DNA of 64,000 nt from Rudaea cellulosilytica DSM 22992 (GTDB taxonomy: Bacteria > Pseudomonadota > Gammaproteobacteria > Xanthomonadales > Rhodanobacteraceae): contig NZ_KB899242.1 in assembly GCF_000378125.1 (NCBI RefSeq), positions 744,001 to 808,000 of the forward strand, in the 5' to 3' direction. Below are positions 15,592 to 24,442 of this stretch, one piece after another. The translations under genes and the position numbers were made by a program. A model generated the notes under the pieces. The model was not told the origin of the DNA. It was given only the letters and a program-made list of their open reading frames with translations, and made no database searches. Each line of letters opens with the position of its first letter. The first letter of the stretch is position 1.

Positions 15592-16653
15592 TTACTGCTG
15601 CACCGTAACCGGCAGCGAGACCGTGAACGACTGGTTGTCTTCGGCCGCGTTCGCGTCGGTCGTGGTCAATTCGTCGTAGAAACGTCCCGGACCGGTGCCG
15701 CTGTCGTCGAATCCGTAACCGTGGGTCGATGCGTAGGCCTTGAGCAGCAGGCGCGTCAGCGGCAATTGCGCAGGCGAGCCGGTGAACGAGGCGGTCAGCA
15801 CCTTGCCGGCATAGGTCGTGCCGACCTTGACCGGATCAGCCGGGGTGATGCCATCGGTCTTCTCGACCGGCACGGCGATGTCGAACTCGTAGTTCTCGTC
15901 GCCCCAATTCGAGGTGACCGTGATGCGCGGACCAGTCTGGGCGAGCTTGTCCTTCTTGATTTCGGCGTTGATCGCGGTCAGCGCCTTGTCGGTCGCATCG
16001 GCGACTTCGTCGAGCGAACGCTTGGCCTGGGTGGAAACATAGAGGATCGGGCGCGCGGTCACGTCCTTGAGCTCGAACGTCGTGTCCTTGTAGTCGACGT
16101 TCGGCACGGTCGCCAGATACTTTTCGAGATCATCCAGATGCAGTTGCACCAGCGTCGCCGGCTCGCCGCCGACATACAGGCCGCTGTAGCGCGCGAGCAA
16201 GTCCCAGCCGTATTCGACGTCGTAGCCGAGCGTGACCTTGACCGTCTTGCCGTTCTCGGCCTGATCGAGGTCCCAGGTGAGCGTCTTGCCTTCGCCCTTC
16301 CAGTTGTTGTCGACCGCCCAGCGCACCTGCTTGTCCTGCACCGGGTCGGGAATGACGGTGAACGCACCATTGCCGAGCTTGGCATCGGCGGAACCGGTCC
16401 AGTTGAGTTTGGCGCCCGAGCCGCTCTCCGGCCCCTGGAAATCGAAGCGTACCTTTGAATCGAACGCACGCAGCGGCGACGGCCACGAGGGATAGGTACG
16501 GTAGCCGTTCAGCACATCGTAAATCTGACGCACCGGTGCGGAATACACCTTCGCCTTGTCGATATGCCGATGGTTCGGCAACGCAATCGCGAAGACTACC
16601 GCGAGGATAGCGACGATGATGAGGGCAACGAAAATCTCAAGCAGACGAATCAT
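15592..16653 (-). CDS. SRPBCC (START-like) protein with effector-binding-like C-terminus
   Basis: A 353-residue protein with an N-terminal transmembrane helix (about 5-27, IFVALIIVAILAVVFAIALP), then a polyketide-cyclase/SRPBCC domain to about residue 175 (APVRQIYDVLNGYRTYPSW, VRWAVDNNWKGEGKTLTW, YDVEYGWDLLARYSGLYVG). The remaining ~170 residues (ARPILYVSTQAKRSLDEVAD, VGTTYAGKVLTASFTG) resemble a GyrI/AraC effector-binding fold. It is probably a membrane-anchored periplasmic ligand-binding protein. It is monocistronic with its own strong terminator, and no ligand can be named. Confidence 0.75.
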   Translation of the reverse strand: MIRLLEIFVALIIVAILAVVFAIALPNHRHIDKAKVYSAPVRQIYDVLNGYRTYPSWPSPLRAFDSKVRFDFQGPESGSGAKLNWTGSADAKLGNGAFTVIPDPVQDKQVRWAVDNNWKGEGKTLTWDLDQAENGKTVKVTLGYDVEYGWDLLARYSGLYVGGEPATLVQLHLDDLEKYLATVPNVDYKDTTFELKDVTARPILYVSTQAKRSLDEVADATDKALTAINAEIKKDKLAQTGPRITVTSNWGDENYEFDIAVPVEKTDGITPADPVKVGTTYAGKVLTASFTGSPAQLPLTRLLLKAYASTHGYGFDDSGTGPGRFYDELTTTDANAAEDNQSFTVSLPVTVQQ

Positions 16654-16901
16654 CCTATCTCTCTCCAGAATTGGAACCGGCAGGCCACGTCAAGTCCCCG
16701 CCGCGGCCGCACGACAAGAGCCCGGACACACACAGTTCTCGAGATCAGGAGCTTTCCCAACCGCCTGCGTCCAGCCCGGGCACCGCCCGAATGTTACTTG
16801 CAAATTCCAGCAATGGCTACGGCGACTGCAACAAATCCCTGCAAGGACCGGGAAAGACGCTGGATCAGCGCGAAAAGCGGCTTCAAAAAAATTTTGAATG
16901 C

Positions 16902-17570
16902 CTAGACGATACCGATTTCGAACGCCTTGAGCACGGCGCGGGTACGGTCGCGCACGCCGAGTTTGGAGAGGATGTTGGAGACGTGGTTCTTCACCGTGCC
17001 TTCGGCCACGGTCAGCGAGTTGGCGATTTCCTTGTTGCTGTAGCCGCCGGCCATCAGGCGCAGGATTTCGGTTTCACGATCGGTCAGCGGATCGGGGCGT
17101 TCGAGGCTGACGAACTCGTTGTGCATGCGCTCCAGGCCCGAGAGCAGGCGCTGGGTGACGACCGGGGCGACCAGCGAGCCGCCGTCGGCGACGGTCTTGA
17201 CCGCGTCGACGAGCTGTTCGAGCGAGACATCCTTGAGCAGATAACCGCGCGCGCCAGCCTTGAGTCCCGCGAGCACGAGCTGGTCGTCGTCGAACGTGGT
17301 CAGGATGATCGTCGGCGGCAGTTCGTTCTTCGCCGCGAGCGCATTGAGCACGTCGAGCCCGGACATGCCCGGCATGCGCATGTCGAGCAGGACGACGTCC
17401 GGCTTGGCCTGCGGGATGATGGTCACCGCCTGCGCGCCGTCGCCGGCCTCGGCAACGACAGCGATATCGTCGGAAAGCTCGAGCAGCGAGCGGATGCCCT
17501 GGCGTACCAGGGTCTGGTCGTCGACCAGGCATACCCCGATCTTGCCCGGCATCGTCTTGTTCGTGGTCAT
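16902..17570 (-). CDS. NarL/FixJ-family response regulator
   Basis: A 222-residue DNA-binding response regulator. The receiver domain has acidic pair VDD (near 16-18), phosphoacceptor Asp63 in LLDMRMPG, the conserved TT near 89 and Lys in YLLKD. The LuxR-type HTH occupies about 155-215 (LTDRETEILRLMAGGYSNKE, IANSLTVAEGTVKNHVSNIL). ATG 17570 overlaps the kinase stop by four bases. With the DesK-type kinase it forms a complete two-component pair. The regulon is unknown; the adjacent SRPBCC gene is a possible target by position only. Confidence 0.93.
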   Translation of the reverse strand: MTTNKTMPGKIGVCLVDDQTLVRQGIRSLLELSDDIAVVAEAGDGAQAVTIIPQAKPDVVLLDMRMPGMSGLDVLNALAAKNELPPTIILTTFDDDQLVLAGLKAGARGYLLKDVSLEQLVDAVKTVADGGSLVAPVVTQRLLSGLERMHNEFVSLERPDPLTDRETEILRLMAGGYSNKEIANSLTVAEGTVKNHVSNILSKLGVRDRTRAVLKAFEIGIV

Positions 17571-18727
17571 CGCGCGGCCTCCAGTGGCAGCCACGCGTCC
17601 AGCGCGAAGCCGCGGTCGAGATGGGTATCGATATTCAGGCGTCCGCCTACCTGGGCCAGGCGCTCGCGCATGCCGGTCAGGCCGTTGCCCTGCTTGAATC
17701 CGGCGGCGCCGCGGCCGTCGTCACGCGCATGGATCGCCAATTCGTTGTTTTCCGTACGCTCGCAGCGTAGCCACAGGTTGCTCGCGCCGGCGTGCTTGAC
17801 CGTGTTGGTGATGATTTCCTGCGCGCAGCGCAATAGCACCTGCGCGCGCTGCGGATCGTCCACGGCGAAGCGCGCCGGCAGGTCGAGATGGATGGTCAGG
17901 CCCGGCACGCCGTCAACCAGCGTGCGCAGCGCGGCCGAGAGGTCGATCGTGTCGCCCTCGCGCAGCTGGCTGACCACTTCGCGTACGTCGGACAGAAGCA
18001 GCTTGGCCACGGTCTGCGCCTGGCGCACGTGCTCTTGCGCCGCGCCGTGGACGAGATGGCTGGCGACTTCGAGGTTGAGGCTCAGTGCGGTCAGGTGATG
18101 GCCGACGAGGTCGTGCAGCTCGCGCGAGATGCGCATGCGCTCGCTCATGCGGCTCGATTCGGTCAGCAGCGTGCGCGTCGCGCGCAGTTCGGAGTTGAGG
18201 CGGCGCAATTCCTCGCGCGAATCGGCCTGCTGCTTGGCGACGAGCGAGCTGACGAAGGCGACGCAGGAAAAACCCACGTACATGGCGCACTGCAGAAAGG
18301 CTTCGAACCAGGAAAACTTGTACTCCGGATCGATCAGGTGAACGTACAGCGGCGCCATCGAGAAATTCTGCAGCACGAGCCAGATTACGCCAAGCTCAAC
18401 GGGCAGCAGCCAAGGCAGAATGACGGCGATCACCATGAGCAGCATCGACGCGAGCGAGGGCGAGGCGAAATAGCCGACGGCCATCGCCATTGCGTACAGC
18501 AGCAGCAACATCGGCAGGCGCGACAGCCATGAACGCCGTGCGCCCATGTTCCCGGTCGCCAGCCAGTAGGCGACACCGAATACGGCGTAGGCGGTGATCC
18601 AGCCGATGCGGTTGCCGACCACGATCGGACCGTTGCCGACGAGCAGGATCGGAATACCCACACTGACGTAGGTGACGAGACCGGCGTAGCGGAGCAGGCG
18701 GACGTGATTGAAGAAGGAGACCTTCAT
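17567..18727 (-). CDS. DesK/NarX-type sensor histidine kinase
   Basis: A 386-residue membrane kinase. ATG 18727 is chosen; an in-frame ATG at 18748 is possible and neither has a strong ribosome-binding site. Five or six transmembrane helices fill residues 8-165. The HisKA_3 dimerisation helix contains phospho-His in RELHDLVGHHLTALSLNLEV. A HATPase domain with the N box LRCAQEIITNTVKHA and G box DDGRGAAGFKQGNGLTGM completes it. No large periplasmic domain is present, so it probably senses membrane state or a signal within the bilayer, as DesK does. Coupled to the regulator downstream. Confidence 0.9.
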   Translation of the reverse strand: MKVSFFNHVRLLRYAGLVTYVSVGIPILLVGNGPIVVGNRIGWITAYAVFGVAYWLATGNMGARRSWLSRLPMLLLLYAMAMAVGYFASPSLASMLLMVIAVILPWLLPVELGVIWLVLQNFSMAPLYVHLIDPEYKFSWFEAFLQCAMYVGFSCVAFVSSLVAKQQADSREELRRLNSELRATRTLLTESSRMSERMRISRELHDLVGHHLTALSLNLEVASHLVHGAAQEHVRQAQTVAKLLLSDVREVVSQLREGDTIDLSAALRTLVDGVPGLTIHLDLPARFAVDDPQRAQVLLRCAQEIITNTVKHAGASNLWLRCERTENNELAIHARDDGRGAAGFKQGNGLTGMRERLAQVGGRLNIDTHLDRGFALDAWLPLEAAR

Positions 18728-18956
18728 GCCTGCATCATAAGACGCCATCGTGCGCTGGCAACATGCAACAAGTCATATTTGCACAAAAGCGGCAACCGCG
18801 GCGCCGTCACCCGGTCCAGCCGACGGCGGCGGATTTTGTTAGACACCCTTAACGAAAAAGCCCGCACCGCGTCATGGCCCAAGCCAGCGACACATGCAAT
18901 AATGCGCCCCGTCGAGCGCGCCCTAGACGCGCGCCACGCCCACGGAGCACCTCCGC

Positions 18957-19556
18957 ATGAGCATCACCATACGCGACGTTCGCGAGCACGAGCTGGATTC
19001 GATCCTCGCGCTCAATAACGCCGCCGGTTCCACGATCCTGCCGCTGGACGCGATCGGCGTGCGCAAGTTTTACGACGAAGCTGCCTATTTTCGCGTCGCC
19101 GAAGCCGAGGATCATCTCGCCGGTTTCCTCATCGGCCTGCGCGAGAACGCCGACTACGCCAGCGACAACTTCCTCTGGTTCCGCGAACATTATCCGCAGT
19201 TTCTCTATATCGACCGCATCGTCATCGCGCGCCCGTACCGCGGCCTCGGCCTTGGCCGCATCTTCTACGCCGACGTGACCAGCTTCGCCGAAGTGCGCGT
19301 GCCGCTGCTCGCCTGCGAGGTGTTCCTCGAACCACGCGACGACGTCGCCGTGCTGTTCCATGGCACCTATGGTTTCCGCGAAGTCGGCCAGCAGAACATG
19401 GCCAGCGTGTCGCGCCATGTGTCGCTGCTCGCGAAGGAATTGTGCAGCTTCGAGTTCGTGCGGCAGAAATATCTCGACGCCGGCGGCCTGCCGAATCAAC
19501 CCTGGCTTGCCGAACGCACGCACGGCATCCTCGCGCCGCAAGCGCGCATCGCCTGA
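18957..19556 (+). CDS. GNAT family N-acetyltransferase
   Basis: A 199-residue acetyltransferase. ATG 18957 has GGAG about ten bases upstream. The GNAT fold is seen in IRDVREHELDSILALNNAA, FLIGLRENADYASDNFLWF, the strand IDRIVIARPYRGLGLGRIFY with the acetyl-CoA loop RGLGLG, and a C-terminal VLFHGTYGFREVGQQ. The acceptor cannot be predicted. It lies 22 bp upstream of minC and may be co-transcribed with the min genes. Confidence 0.9.
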   Translation: MSITIRDVREHELDSILALNNAAGSTILPLDAIGVRKFYDEAAYFRVAEAEDHLAGFLIGLRENADYASDNFLWFREHYPQFLYIDRIVIARPYRGLGLGRIFYADVTSFAEVRVPLLACEVFLEPRDDVAVLFHGTYGFREVGQQNMASVSRHVSLLAKELCSFEFVRQKYLDAGGLPNQPWLAERTHGILAPQARIA

Positions 19557-19578
19557 CATCACGGAAGCCCCCAATTCA

Positions 19579-20364
19579 ATGCGAGCGACGATAGCGGCCG
19601 CGGAGCCCATCCTCGAACTGAAATTCGGCCAGGTCGGCATCGCCAACCTGCGCCTCAACCTCAACGACCCCGCCGCGCTGCGCGATGAGATCGAGCAGAA
19701 AGTTGCCGCCGCGCCGCAGTTGTTCGCACGCGCGCCGGTCATCCTCGACTTGAGCCGCCTACCGCAGTTGCCCGACGCCGCCGAGGCACAGGCGCTGCTC
19801 GATGCGATCCGCGCGGGCGGCATGCTGCCGGTCGGCCTGTCCTACAGCACGACCGAAAACGAGTTGCTCGCGAAGGAACTCGGCGTGCCGCTGCTGGCGA
19901 AATTCCGCGCGGTGTACGAGAAACAGAATGCGGACGAGGCCGTCGCCAGCATCGCGCCCGCCCCGGCGCCGAGCCGGCCGAAAGCCGTGCCCAAAGCCGA
20001 GGCGGAACCCGCGCGCGCGCCGGCCGCGACGGTGTCGGGCCAGCGTCACGACAAGGCCGTGCGCTCGGGCCAGCAGGTCTACGCGCGCGGACGCGACCTG
20101 ATCGTCAACGCGATGGTCGGCAACGGCGCCGAGGTGATCGCGGACGGCTCGATCCACATCTACGGCCGCCTGTCCGGTCGCGCGCTCGCCGGCGCGCAGG
20201 GCGATGCCTCGGCGCGCATCTATTGCATGGATTTCCAGGCCGAGCTGATCTCGATCGCCGGCCGCTACCGCGTGTTCGAAGACCTGCCGAAGGAACTGCG
20301 CGGCAAGCCCGTGCAGGCCTGGCTCGACGGAGAGAAATTGCTGATCGAGGCATTGGTGCCTTAG
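19579..20364 (+). CDS. minC: Septum site-determining protein MinC
   Basis: A 261-residue division inhibitor. The N-terminal domain (ILELKFGQVGIANLRLNLND, to about 110) inhibits FtsZ assembly. An Ala/Pro-rich linker (about 125-155) leads to the C-terminal beta-helix domain (VRSGQQVYARGRDLIVNAMV, GAEVIADGSIHIYGRLSGRA, GDASARIYCMDFQAELISIA) which binds MinD and dimerises. ATG 19579 gives the usual family N-terminus; upstream codons in the same frame lie inside the GNAT gene. First gene of the minCDE cluster. Confidence 0.95.
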   Translation: MRATIAAAEPILELKFGQVGIANLRLNLNDPAALRDEIEQKVAAAPQLFARAPVILDLSRLPQLPDAAEAQALLDAIRAGGMLPVGLSYSTTENELLAKELGVPLLAKFRAVYEKQNADEAVASIAPAPAPSRPKAVPKAEAEPARAPAATVSGQRHDKAVRSGQQVYARGRDLIVNAMVGNGAEVIADGSIHIYGRLSGRALAGAQGDASARIYCMDFQAELISIAGRYRVFEDLPKELRGKPVQAWLDGEKLLIEALVP

Positions 20365-20429
20365 CCACGGCAAATCGGAAAAAGTGTAAATTTGCAGTTC
20401 TAGCTTTATATAAAAATGGAGATTCTAAG

Positions 20430-21242
20430 TTGACCGAAAATATCGTGGTGACATCCGGCAAGGGCGGCGTCGGCAAGACGACGACAAGCGCCTCCATCGC
20501 GGTGGGCCTGGCCAAGCGCGGCAAGAAGGTCGCGGTGATCGATTTCGACGTCGGCCTGCGCAACCTCGATCTGATCATGGGCTGCGAGCGTCGCGTGGTC
20601 TACGACTTCGTCAACGTCATCCACAACGAGTGCACGCTCAAACAGGCGCTGATCAAGGACAAGCGCTACGAAACCCTGTACGTGCTCGCGGCCTCGCAAA
20701 CGCGCGACAAGGACGCGCTGACCCAGGACGGCGTGCAGCGCGTGCTCGAGGAACTCGCCGCGGACGGCTTCGATTTCGTCGTCTGTGATTCGCCGGCCGG
20801 CATCGAGAAAGGCGCATTCCTCGCCATGTACTTCGCCGATCGCGCGATCGTCGTGGTCAACCCGGAAGTCTCTTCGGTGCGCGACTCGGACCGCATCCTC
20901 GGCCTGCTCTCGTCGAAGACGCGCCGTGCCGAAGCCGGCAACAGCAAGGTGCAGGAACATCTGCTGCTCACGCGCTACAACCCCTCGCGCGTCGCCACCG
21001 GCGACATGATGAGCATCAGCGATGTCGAGGAAATCCTCGGCATCAAGGTCGTCGGCGTCATCCCGGAATCGGAAGGCGTGCTCGCCGCATCGAACTCGGG
21101 CGTGCCGGTGATCCTCGACGAAGCCTCCAGCGCCGGCCAGGCCTACGACGACGCCGTCGCCCGCTTGCTCGGCGACGAGCGTGCGTTGCGCTTCACCGAA
21201 GCACCGAAGAAGGGCTTCTTCTCGCGCGTGTTCGGAGGCTGA
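20430..21242 (+). CDS. minD: Septum site-determining ATPase MinD
   Basis: A 270-residue ParA-type ATPase that recruits MinC to the membrane and oscillates with MinE. The start is TTG 20430, with GGAG eight bases upstream, giving the canonical [20 protein letters not shown]. The deviant Walker A is [10 protein letters not shown], switch I is [14 protein letters not shown], and DSPAGIE carries the Walker B/switch II region. The C-terminal [11 protein letters not shown] is the amphipathic membrane-targeting helix. The 65-bp AT-rich gap after minC contains TATATAAAA and may hold an internal promoter. Confidence 0.96.
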   Translation: MTENIVVTSGKGGVGKTTTSASIAVGLAKRGKKVAVIDFDVGLRNLDLIMGCERRVVYDFVNVIHNECTLKQALIKDKRYETLYVLAASQTRDKDALTQDGVQRVLEELAADGFDFVVCDSPAGIEKGAFLAMYFADRAIVVVNPEVSSVRDSDRILGLLSSKTRRAEAGNSKVQEHLLLTRYNPSRVATGDMMSISDVEEILGIKVVGVIPESEGVLAASNSGVPVILDEASSAGQAYDDAVARLLGDERALRFTEAPKKGFFSRVFGG

Positions 21243-21244
21243 AC

Positions 21245-21523
21245 ATGGGCATCTTCGATTTCCTGCGCAAGGGCCCGCAGAACACCGCCTCGGTGGCCAA
21301 GAATCGCCTGACGATCCTGATCCAGGAAGAACGCGACCGCAGCGGCCGCGGCGCACCCGACTATCTGCCGATGCTGCGGCGCGAGCTGCTTGAAGTGATC
21401 CGCAAGTTCGTCAACGTCGACGCCAACGCGGTCGACGTGAAGACGCACAAGGACGGCGACCACGACGTGCTCGAACTGTCGATCGCGCTGCCTGACAAGG
21501 CAACCGCGGCGGGCAGTGCCTGA
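21245..21523 (+). CDS. minE: Cell division topological specificity factor MinE
   Basis: A 92-residue protein that stimulates MinD ATPase and confines MinC/MinD inhibition to cell poles. The N-terminal membrane-targeting MGIFDFLRK, the anti-MinCD helix [17 protein letters not shown] and the topological specificity part ([27 protein letters not shown]) are in the usual order and length. Starts two bases after the minD stop. Confidence 0.95.
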   Translation: MGIFDFLRKGPQNTASVAKNRLTILIQEERDRSGRGAPDYLPMLRRELLEVIRKFVNVDANAVDVKTHKDGDHDVLELSIALPDKATAAGSA

Positions 21524-21549
21524 AACAGCAAGGTCTTGGTGCGGCTCGC

Positions 21550-22032
21550 TTGCTGACACTGGCCGACATTGACTGGAACGACGCTGCCGCGCTGCTCGAA
21601 CGCCACGGCCTCGCGCTCAAACGCATTGTCGACGGCGTAGCGATTCCCGGCAGCTACTGGGGCGAACCCGAAGCCGGCGTGATCGGCACCGCCGTCTACG
21701 CGCGCGGCGACACGCCGGTGCATTCGCTGCTGCACGAAGCCAGCCACCTCATCGTCGCTCCGGCCGAGCGCCGCGCAGCCATCCACACCGATGCCTCCGA
21801 TTCGCAGGCCGAGGAGGACGCAACTTGCTACCTGCAGATCGTGCTCGCGGACGAATTGCCCGGCGTCGGCAGCGCGCGTTGCATGGACGACATGGATGCC
21901 TGGGGCTACACGTTTCGCCTCGGCTCCACGCGTGCCTGGTTCGAGCGCGATGCCGAAGACGCGCGCGCGTGGCTGGCCGCGCGCGGCCTGCTCCAAGTCG
22001 CGCGTGGGTCGCAGTCCGGCGAGGTTGCCTGA
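21550..22032 (+). CDS. Small HExxH-containing protein after minE
   Basis: A 160-residue soluble protein with no recognised named family. The reading begins at TTG 21550; no strong ribosome-binding site marks this start and the exact start is uncertain. Residues 56-65 read VHSLLHEASHLIV, an HExxH motif of zinc metallopeptidases in a helix, followed ~30 residues later by acidic SQAEEDATCYLQIVLADELP that could supply a third ligand. The N-terminus (WNDAAALLERHGLALKRIVD) is helical. Proximity to minE (26 bp) suggests co-transcription. A peptidase or zinc-binding role is inferred from the motif alone. Confidence 0.7.
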   Translation: MLTLADIDWNDAAALLERHGLALKRIVDGVAIPGSYWGEPEAGVIGTAVYARGDTPVHSLLHEASHLIVAPAERRAAIHTDASDSQAEEDATCYLQIVLADELPGVGSARCMDDMDAWGYTFRLGSTRAWFERDAEDARAWLAARGLLQVARGSQSGEVA

Positions 22033-22036
22033 TCAC

Positions 22037-22051
22037 TTCACACTACTTTAC
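22037..22051 (+). promoter_or_regulatory. CpxR-type box upstream of the Spy-like gene
   Basis: TTCAC (22037-22041), five bases, TTTAC (22047-22051). The E. coli CpxR consensus GTAAA-N5-GTAAA reads TTTAC-N5-TTTAC on this strand, so only one base differs. It lies about 80 bp before the Spy/CpxP-like gene and the cpxRA-like pair, suiting autoregulation. Confidence 0.55.
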
Positions 22052-22129
22052 ACAAGCTACAAATTCCGCTGACGCATGCTCCGCAGACTGCACCGTGGGA
22101 ATCGTCCCACCATGCATCGGAGATACGCC

Positions 22130-22615
22130 ATGACCATTTTCACCTCTGTTTCACGCAAAGCCCTGCTCGCACTTGCACTGATTGGCAGCATCGCCGTCGG
22201 CGCGGGCGCACTCGCTCATTCGCCCGGCGGCGCGCACGCAATGCCGGCAGGCGCCGATGGCGCGCAAGGCATCGTCGCCCACGTCAACGGCATGCTGGAG
22301 TACGTCTACACTGAAGCCGGCGCAACCGACGCGCAGAAGACCCAGCTCGCCGCGATCACGCAGCAGGCGCAAACCGACCTTGCCCAGATACAGAACCAGG
22401 GCGGAGACGGGCACGCGCGCATCTTCGGTCTGCTCACCCAGCCGACCATCGATCGCAGCGCGGTCGAGGCCGAGTATGCGGCGCACATGAAGGTTCACGA
22501 ACAGGTGTCCAAGCGCACTCTGCAGTTCCTGCTCGACGTGGCCGAAGCACTGACGCCGGCACAGCGCAAGACACTGGCTGACCATGCCGCGCAACACGCG
22601 GCGCACGCGGGCTGA
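22130..22615 (+). CDS. Periplasmic Spy/CpxP-like LTXXQ protein
   Basis: A 161-residue protein with a signal peptide (KALLALALIGSIAVGAGALA, cleavage after residue ~29). The mature part is helical and charged with two LTXXQ-like repeats: one degenerate near 74-80 (GATDAQKTQL) and one clear at ALTPAQRKTLADH near 144. A His/Ala-rich end follows. Spy and CpxP are periplasmic chaperone/sensor adaptors that hold the Cpx kinase off in the absence of stress. GGAG precedes ATG 22130, and a GTGGGA/TCCCAC hairpin (22095-22110) lies in the leader. It is followed by CpxR- and CpxA-like genes, the typical arrangement of an envelope stress module. Confidence 0.8.
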   Translation: MTIFTSVSRKALLALALIGSIAVGAGALAHSPGGAHAMPAGADGAQGIVAHVNGMLEYVYTEAGATDAQKTQLAAITQQAQTDLAQIQNQGGDGHARIFGLLTQPTIDRSAVEAEYAAHMKVHEQVSKRTLQFLLDVAEALTPAQRKTLADHAAQHAAHAG

Positions 22616-22661
22616 AAACCGCCGCTTGCGCTTCGGCCCGGCAATATCCACAGTGACGCGC

Positions 22662-23351
22662 ATGGCCGAACGCATCCTGTTGGTCGAAGACGACGCCCGC
22701 CTCGCCGAGATGCTGTCGGAGTATCTCGGCGGGGCCGGCTTTCGCGTAGTGCACGTGGGCTTCGGCGCAGCGGCACTCGAACGGCTGGCTGCCGAGCCCT
22801 GCGACGCCGTGGTGCTCGATCTGATGCTGCCGGACATGGACGGCCTCGACGTCTGCCGGCAATTGCGCACGAAATCCGACGCACCCGTACTCATGCTCAC
22901 CGCGCGCGGCGACGCGACCGACCGCATCGTCGGCCTCGAACTCGGCGCCGACGACTACCTGCCGAAGCCGTTCGCGCCGCGCGAACTGCTCGCGCGCCTG
23001 CGCGCGATCCTGCGCCGGCGCGGCAACGGCACGTCGAGCGAGGCGCCGCTGTGCTTCGGCCGCCTCGAGATCGATCGTGCGGCGCGCACGCTGCGCATCG
23101 ATGGCGCCGAACGCATGATCACTTCCTACCAGTTCGCCCTGCTCGTCGCGCTTGCCGAAAACGCCGGGCGCGTGCTCTCGCGCGACACCCTGATGGACCT
23201 CGTCAAGGGCGAGGCACTCGAAGCGTTCGACCGCTCGATCGACGTGCACGTTTCGCGCATTCGCGCCGCGATCGAGGACGATGCCAAGCATCCGCGCCGC
23301 ATCATCACCGTGCGCGGCGCGGGTTATGTGTTCGCCAAGGCCCAGGAATGA
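22662..23351 (+). CDS. cpxR: OmpR-family response regulator, CpxR-like
   Basis: A 229-residue regulator. The receiver has VEDD (8-11), phospho-Asp53 in VLDLMLPD, MLTARG and Lys in LPKPF. The segment DRIVGLELGADDYLPKPF closely resembles E. coli CpxR. The winged helix is C-terminal (MITSYQFALLVALAENAGRV, DVHVSRIRAAIEDD, IITVRGAGYVF). ATG 22662 lacks a clear ribosome-binding site; GTG 22653 is an alternative. It ends overlapping the kinase start by four bases. Probable target: the TTCAC-N5-TTTAC box at 22037. Confidence 0.88.
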   Translation: MAERILLVEDDARLAEMLSEYLGGAGFRVVHVGFGAAALERLAAEPCDAVVLDLMLPDMDGLDVCRQLRTKSDAPVLMLTARGDATDRIVGLELGADDYLPKPFAPRELLARLRAILRRRGNGTSSEAPLCFGRLEIDRAARTLRIDGAERMITSYQFALLVALAENAGRVLSRDTLMDLVKGEALEAFDRSIDVHVSRIRAAIEDDAKHPRRIITVRGAGYVFAKAQE

Positions 23352-24325
23352 TGATGTCGCATCTGCATACGCGTTTCTTCCTCACCCTGCTCGGCAGCCT
23401 CGCCGCATTCGCGCTCGGCGGGATTGCCTTCATGCACATCGACGACGGCAGCCGCGTCGTCCACGTGGTCCACAGTTTCATCATCTTTCCCGCGCTCGCG
23501 CTGTGCATCGGCATCGCCACCTACCCGCTGACGCGTCGCCTTCTGCGCCGCCTGGAACGTCTCGAACAGGCAGTCGATGCGTTGGGTGCAGGCGATTTGT
23601 CCGCGCGTGTCGCGGTCGAAGGCAAGGACGAAGTCGCGCGGCTCGCGCAGAGTTTCAATCGCGCTGCTGGCCGCATCGAGGACCTCGTCGTCGCGCACAA
23701 GCGCCTGCTGGCCAATGCCTCGCACGAACTGCGCACGCCGCTCGCGCGCGTGCGCCTCGCGGTCGAGCTGATGGGCGAGTCCGCCGACCCGAAGCGCAAG
23801 GCTGGGCTGGACGGTGACATCGCCGAGCTCGACCAGCTCATCGACGAGATCCTGCTCGCCAGCCGCCTCGATGCAGTCGCCAGCCCCGATACCGACGAAG
23901 AAGTCGATCTGCTCGCGCTGGCCGCGGAAGAATGCGCACGCTACCGCGACGTGCGCCTCGACGGCGTGAGGGCCGTGCGGCGCGGTGACCCGCGACTGCT
24001 GCGGCGGCTGCTGCGCAACCTGCTCGACAATGCGCAACGTCACGGCGCGGCGCCGATCGAAGTGCGCCTGATGCGCTGCGGCGACACCGCCGAAATCGTC
24101 GTTGCCGACCACGGCCCGGTCATCCCCGACAACCAGGCGGCACACCTGTTCGAACCGTTTTACCGTCGCAATGCGAGCGGGCAAGTCTCCGGCGCCGGCC
24201 TGGGACTCAGCCTCGTCCGCCAGATTGCGCGGCGCCATGGCGGCGAAGCGCACTATAGGGCTACGGCGGCAGGCAACTGCTTCGTCGTAACTCTGCCATT
24301 GGACGTACCCGTGCTTTCGGCGTGA
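23348..24325 (+). CDS. cpxA: Sensor histidine kinase, CpxA-like without periplasmic domain
   Basis: A 325-residue kinase coupled to the regulator by an ATGA-type overlap. TM1 (about 10-28, FFLTLLGSLAAFALGGIAFM) and TM2 (about 42-60, FIIFPALALCIGIATYPLT) are separated by only ~14 residues, so the large periplasmic sensor loop of enterobacterial CpxA is absent. HAMP (RRLERLEQAVDALGAGDLSA), HisKA with phospho-His in NASHELRTPLARVRLAVELM, the N box LLRNLLDNAQRHG and the G box GAGLGLSLVRQIARRHGG are complete. The signal is presumably read within the membrane or through the Spy/CpxP-like partner. The gene symbol is by resemblance and context. Confidence 0.82.
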   Translation: MMMSHLHTRFFLTLLGSLAAFALGGIAFMHIDDGSRVVHVVHSFIIFPALALCIGIATYPLTRRLLRRLERLEQAVDALGAGDLSARVAVEGKDEVARLAQSFNRAAGRIEDLVVAHKRLLANASHELRTPLARVRLAVELMGESADPKRKAGLDGDIAELDQLIDEILLASRLDAVASPDTDEEVDLLALAAEECARYRDVRLDGVRAVRRGDPRLLRRLLRNLLDNAQRHGAAPIEVRLMRCGDTAEIVVADHGPVIPDNQAAHLFEPFYRRNASGQVSGAGLGLSLVRQIARRHGGEAHYRATAAGNCFVVTLPLDVPVLSA

Positions 24326-24442
24326 TGTTCCTTTTCACCGGAACGCATCCACGCGCAGTCGAGCTCATTCGACACCATCACGAGAACCCGCTCAAACCAG
24401 TCCGCAACGCTGTTGTCGACAGTGGGCGGACGTCACAGCGGA

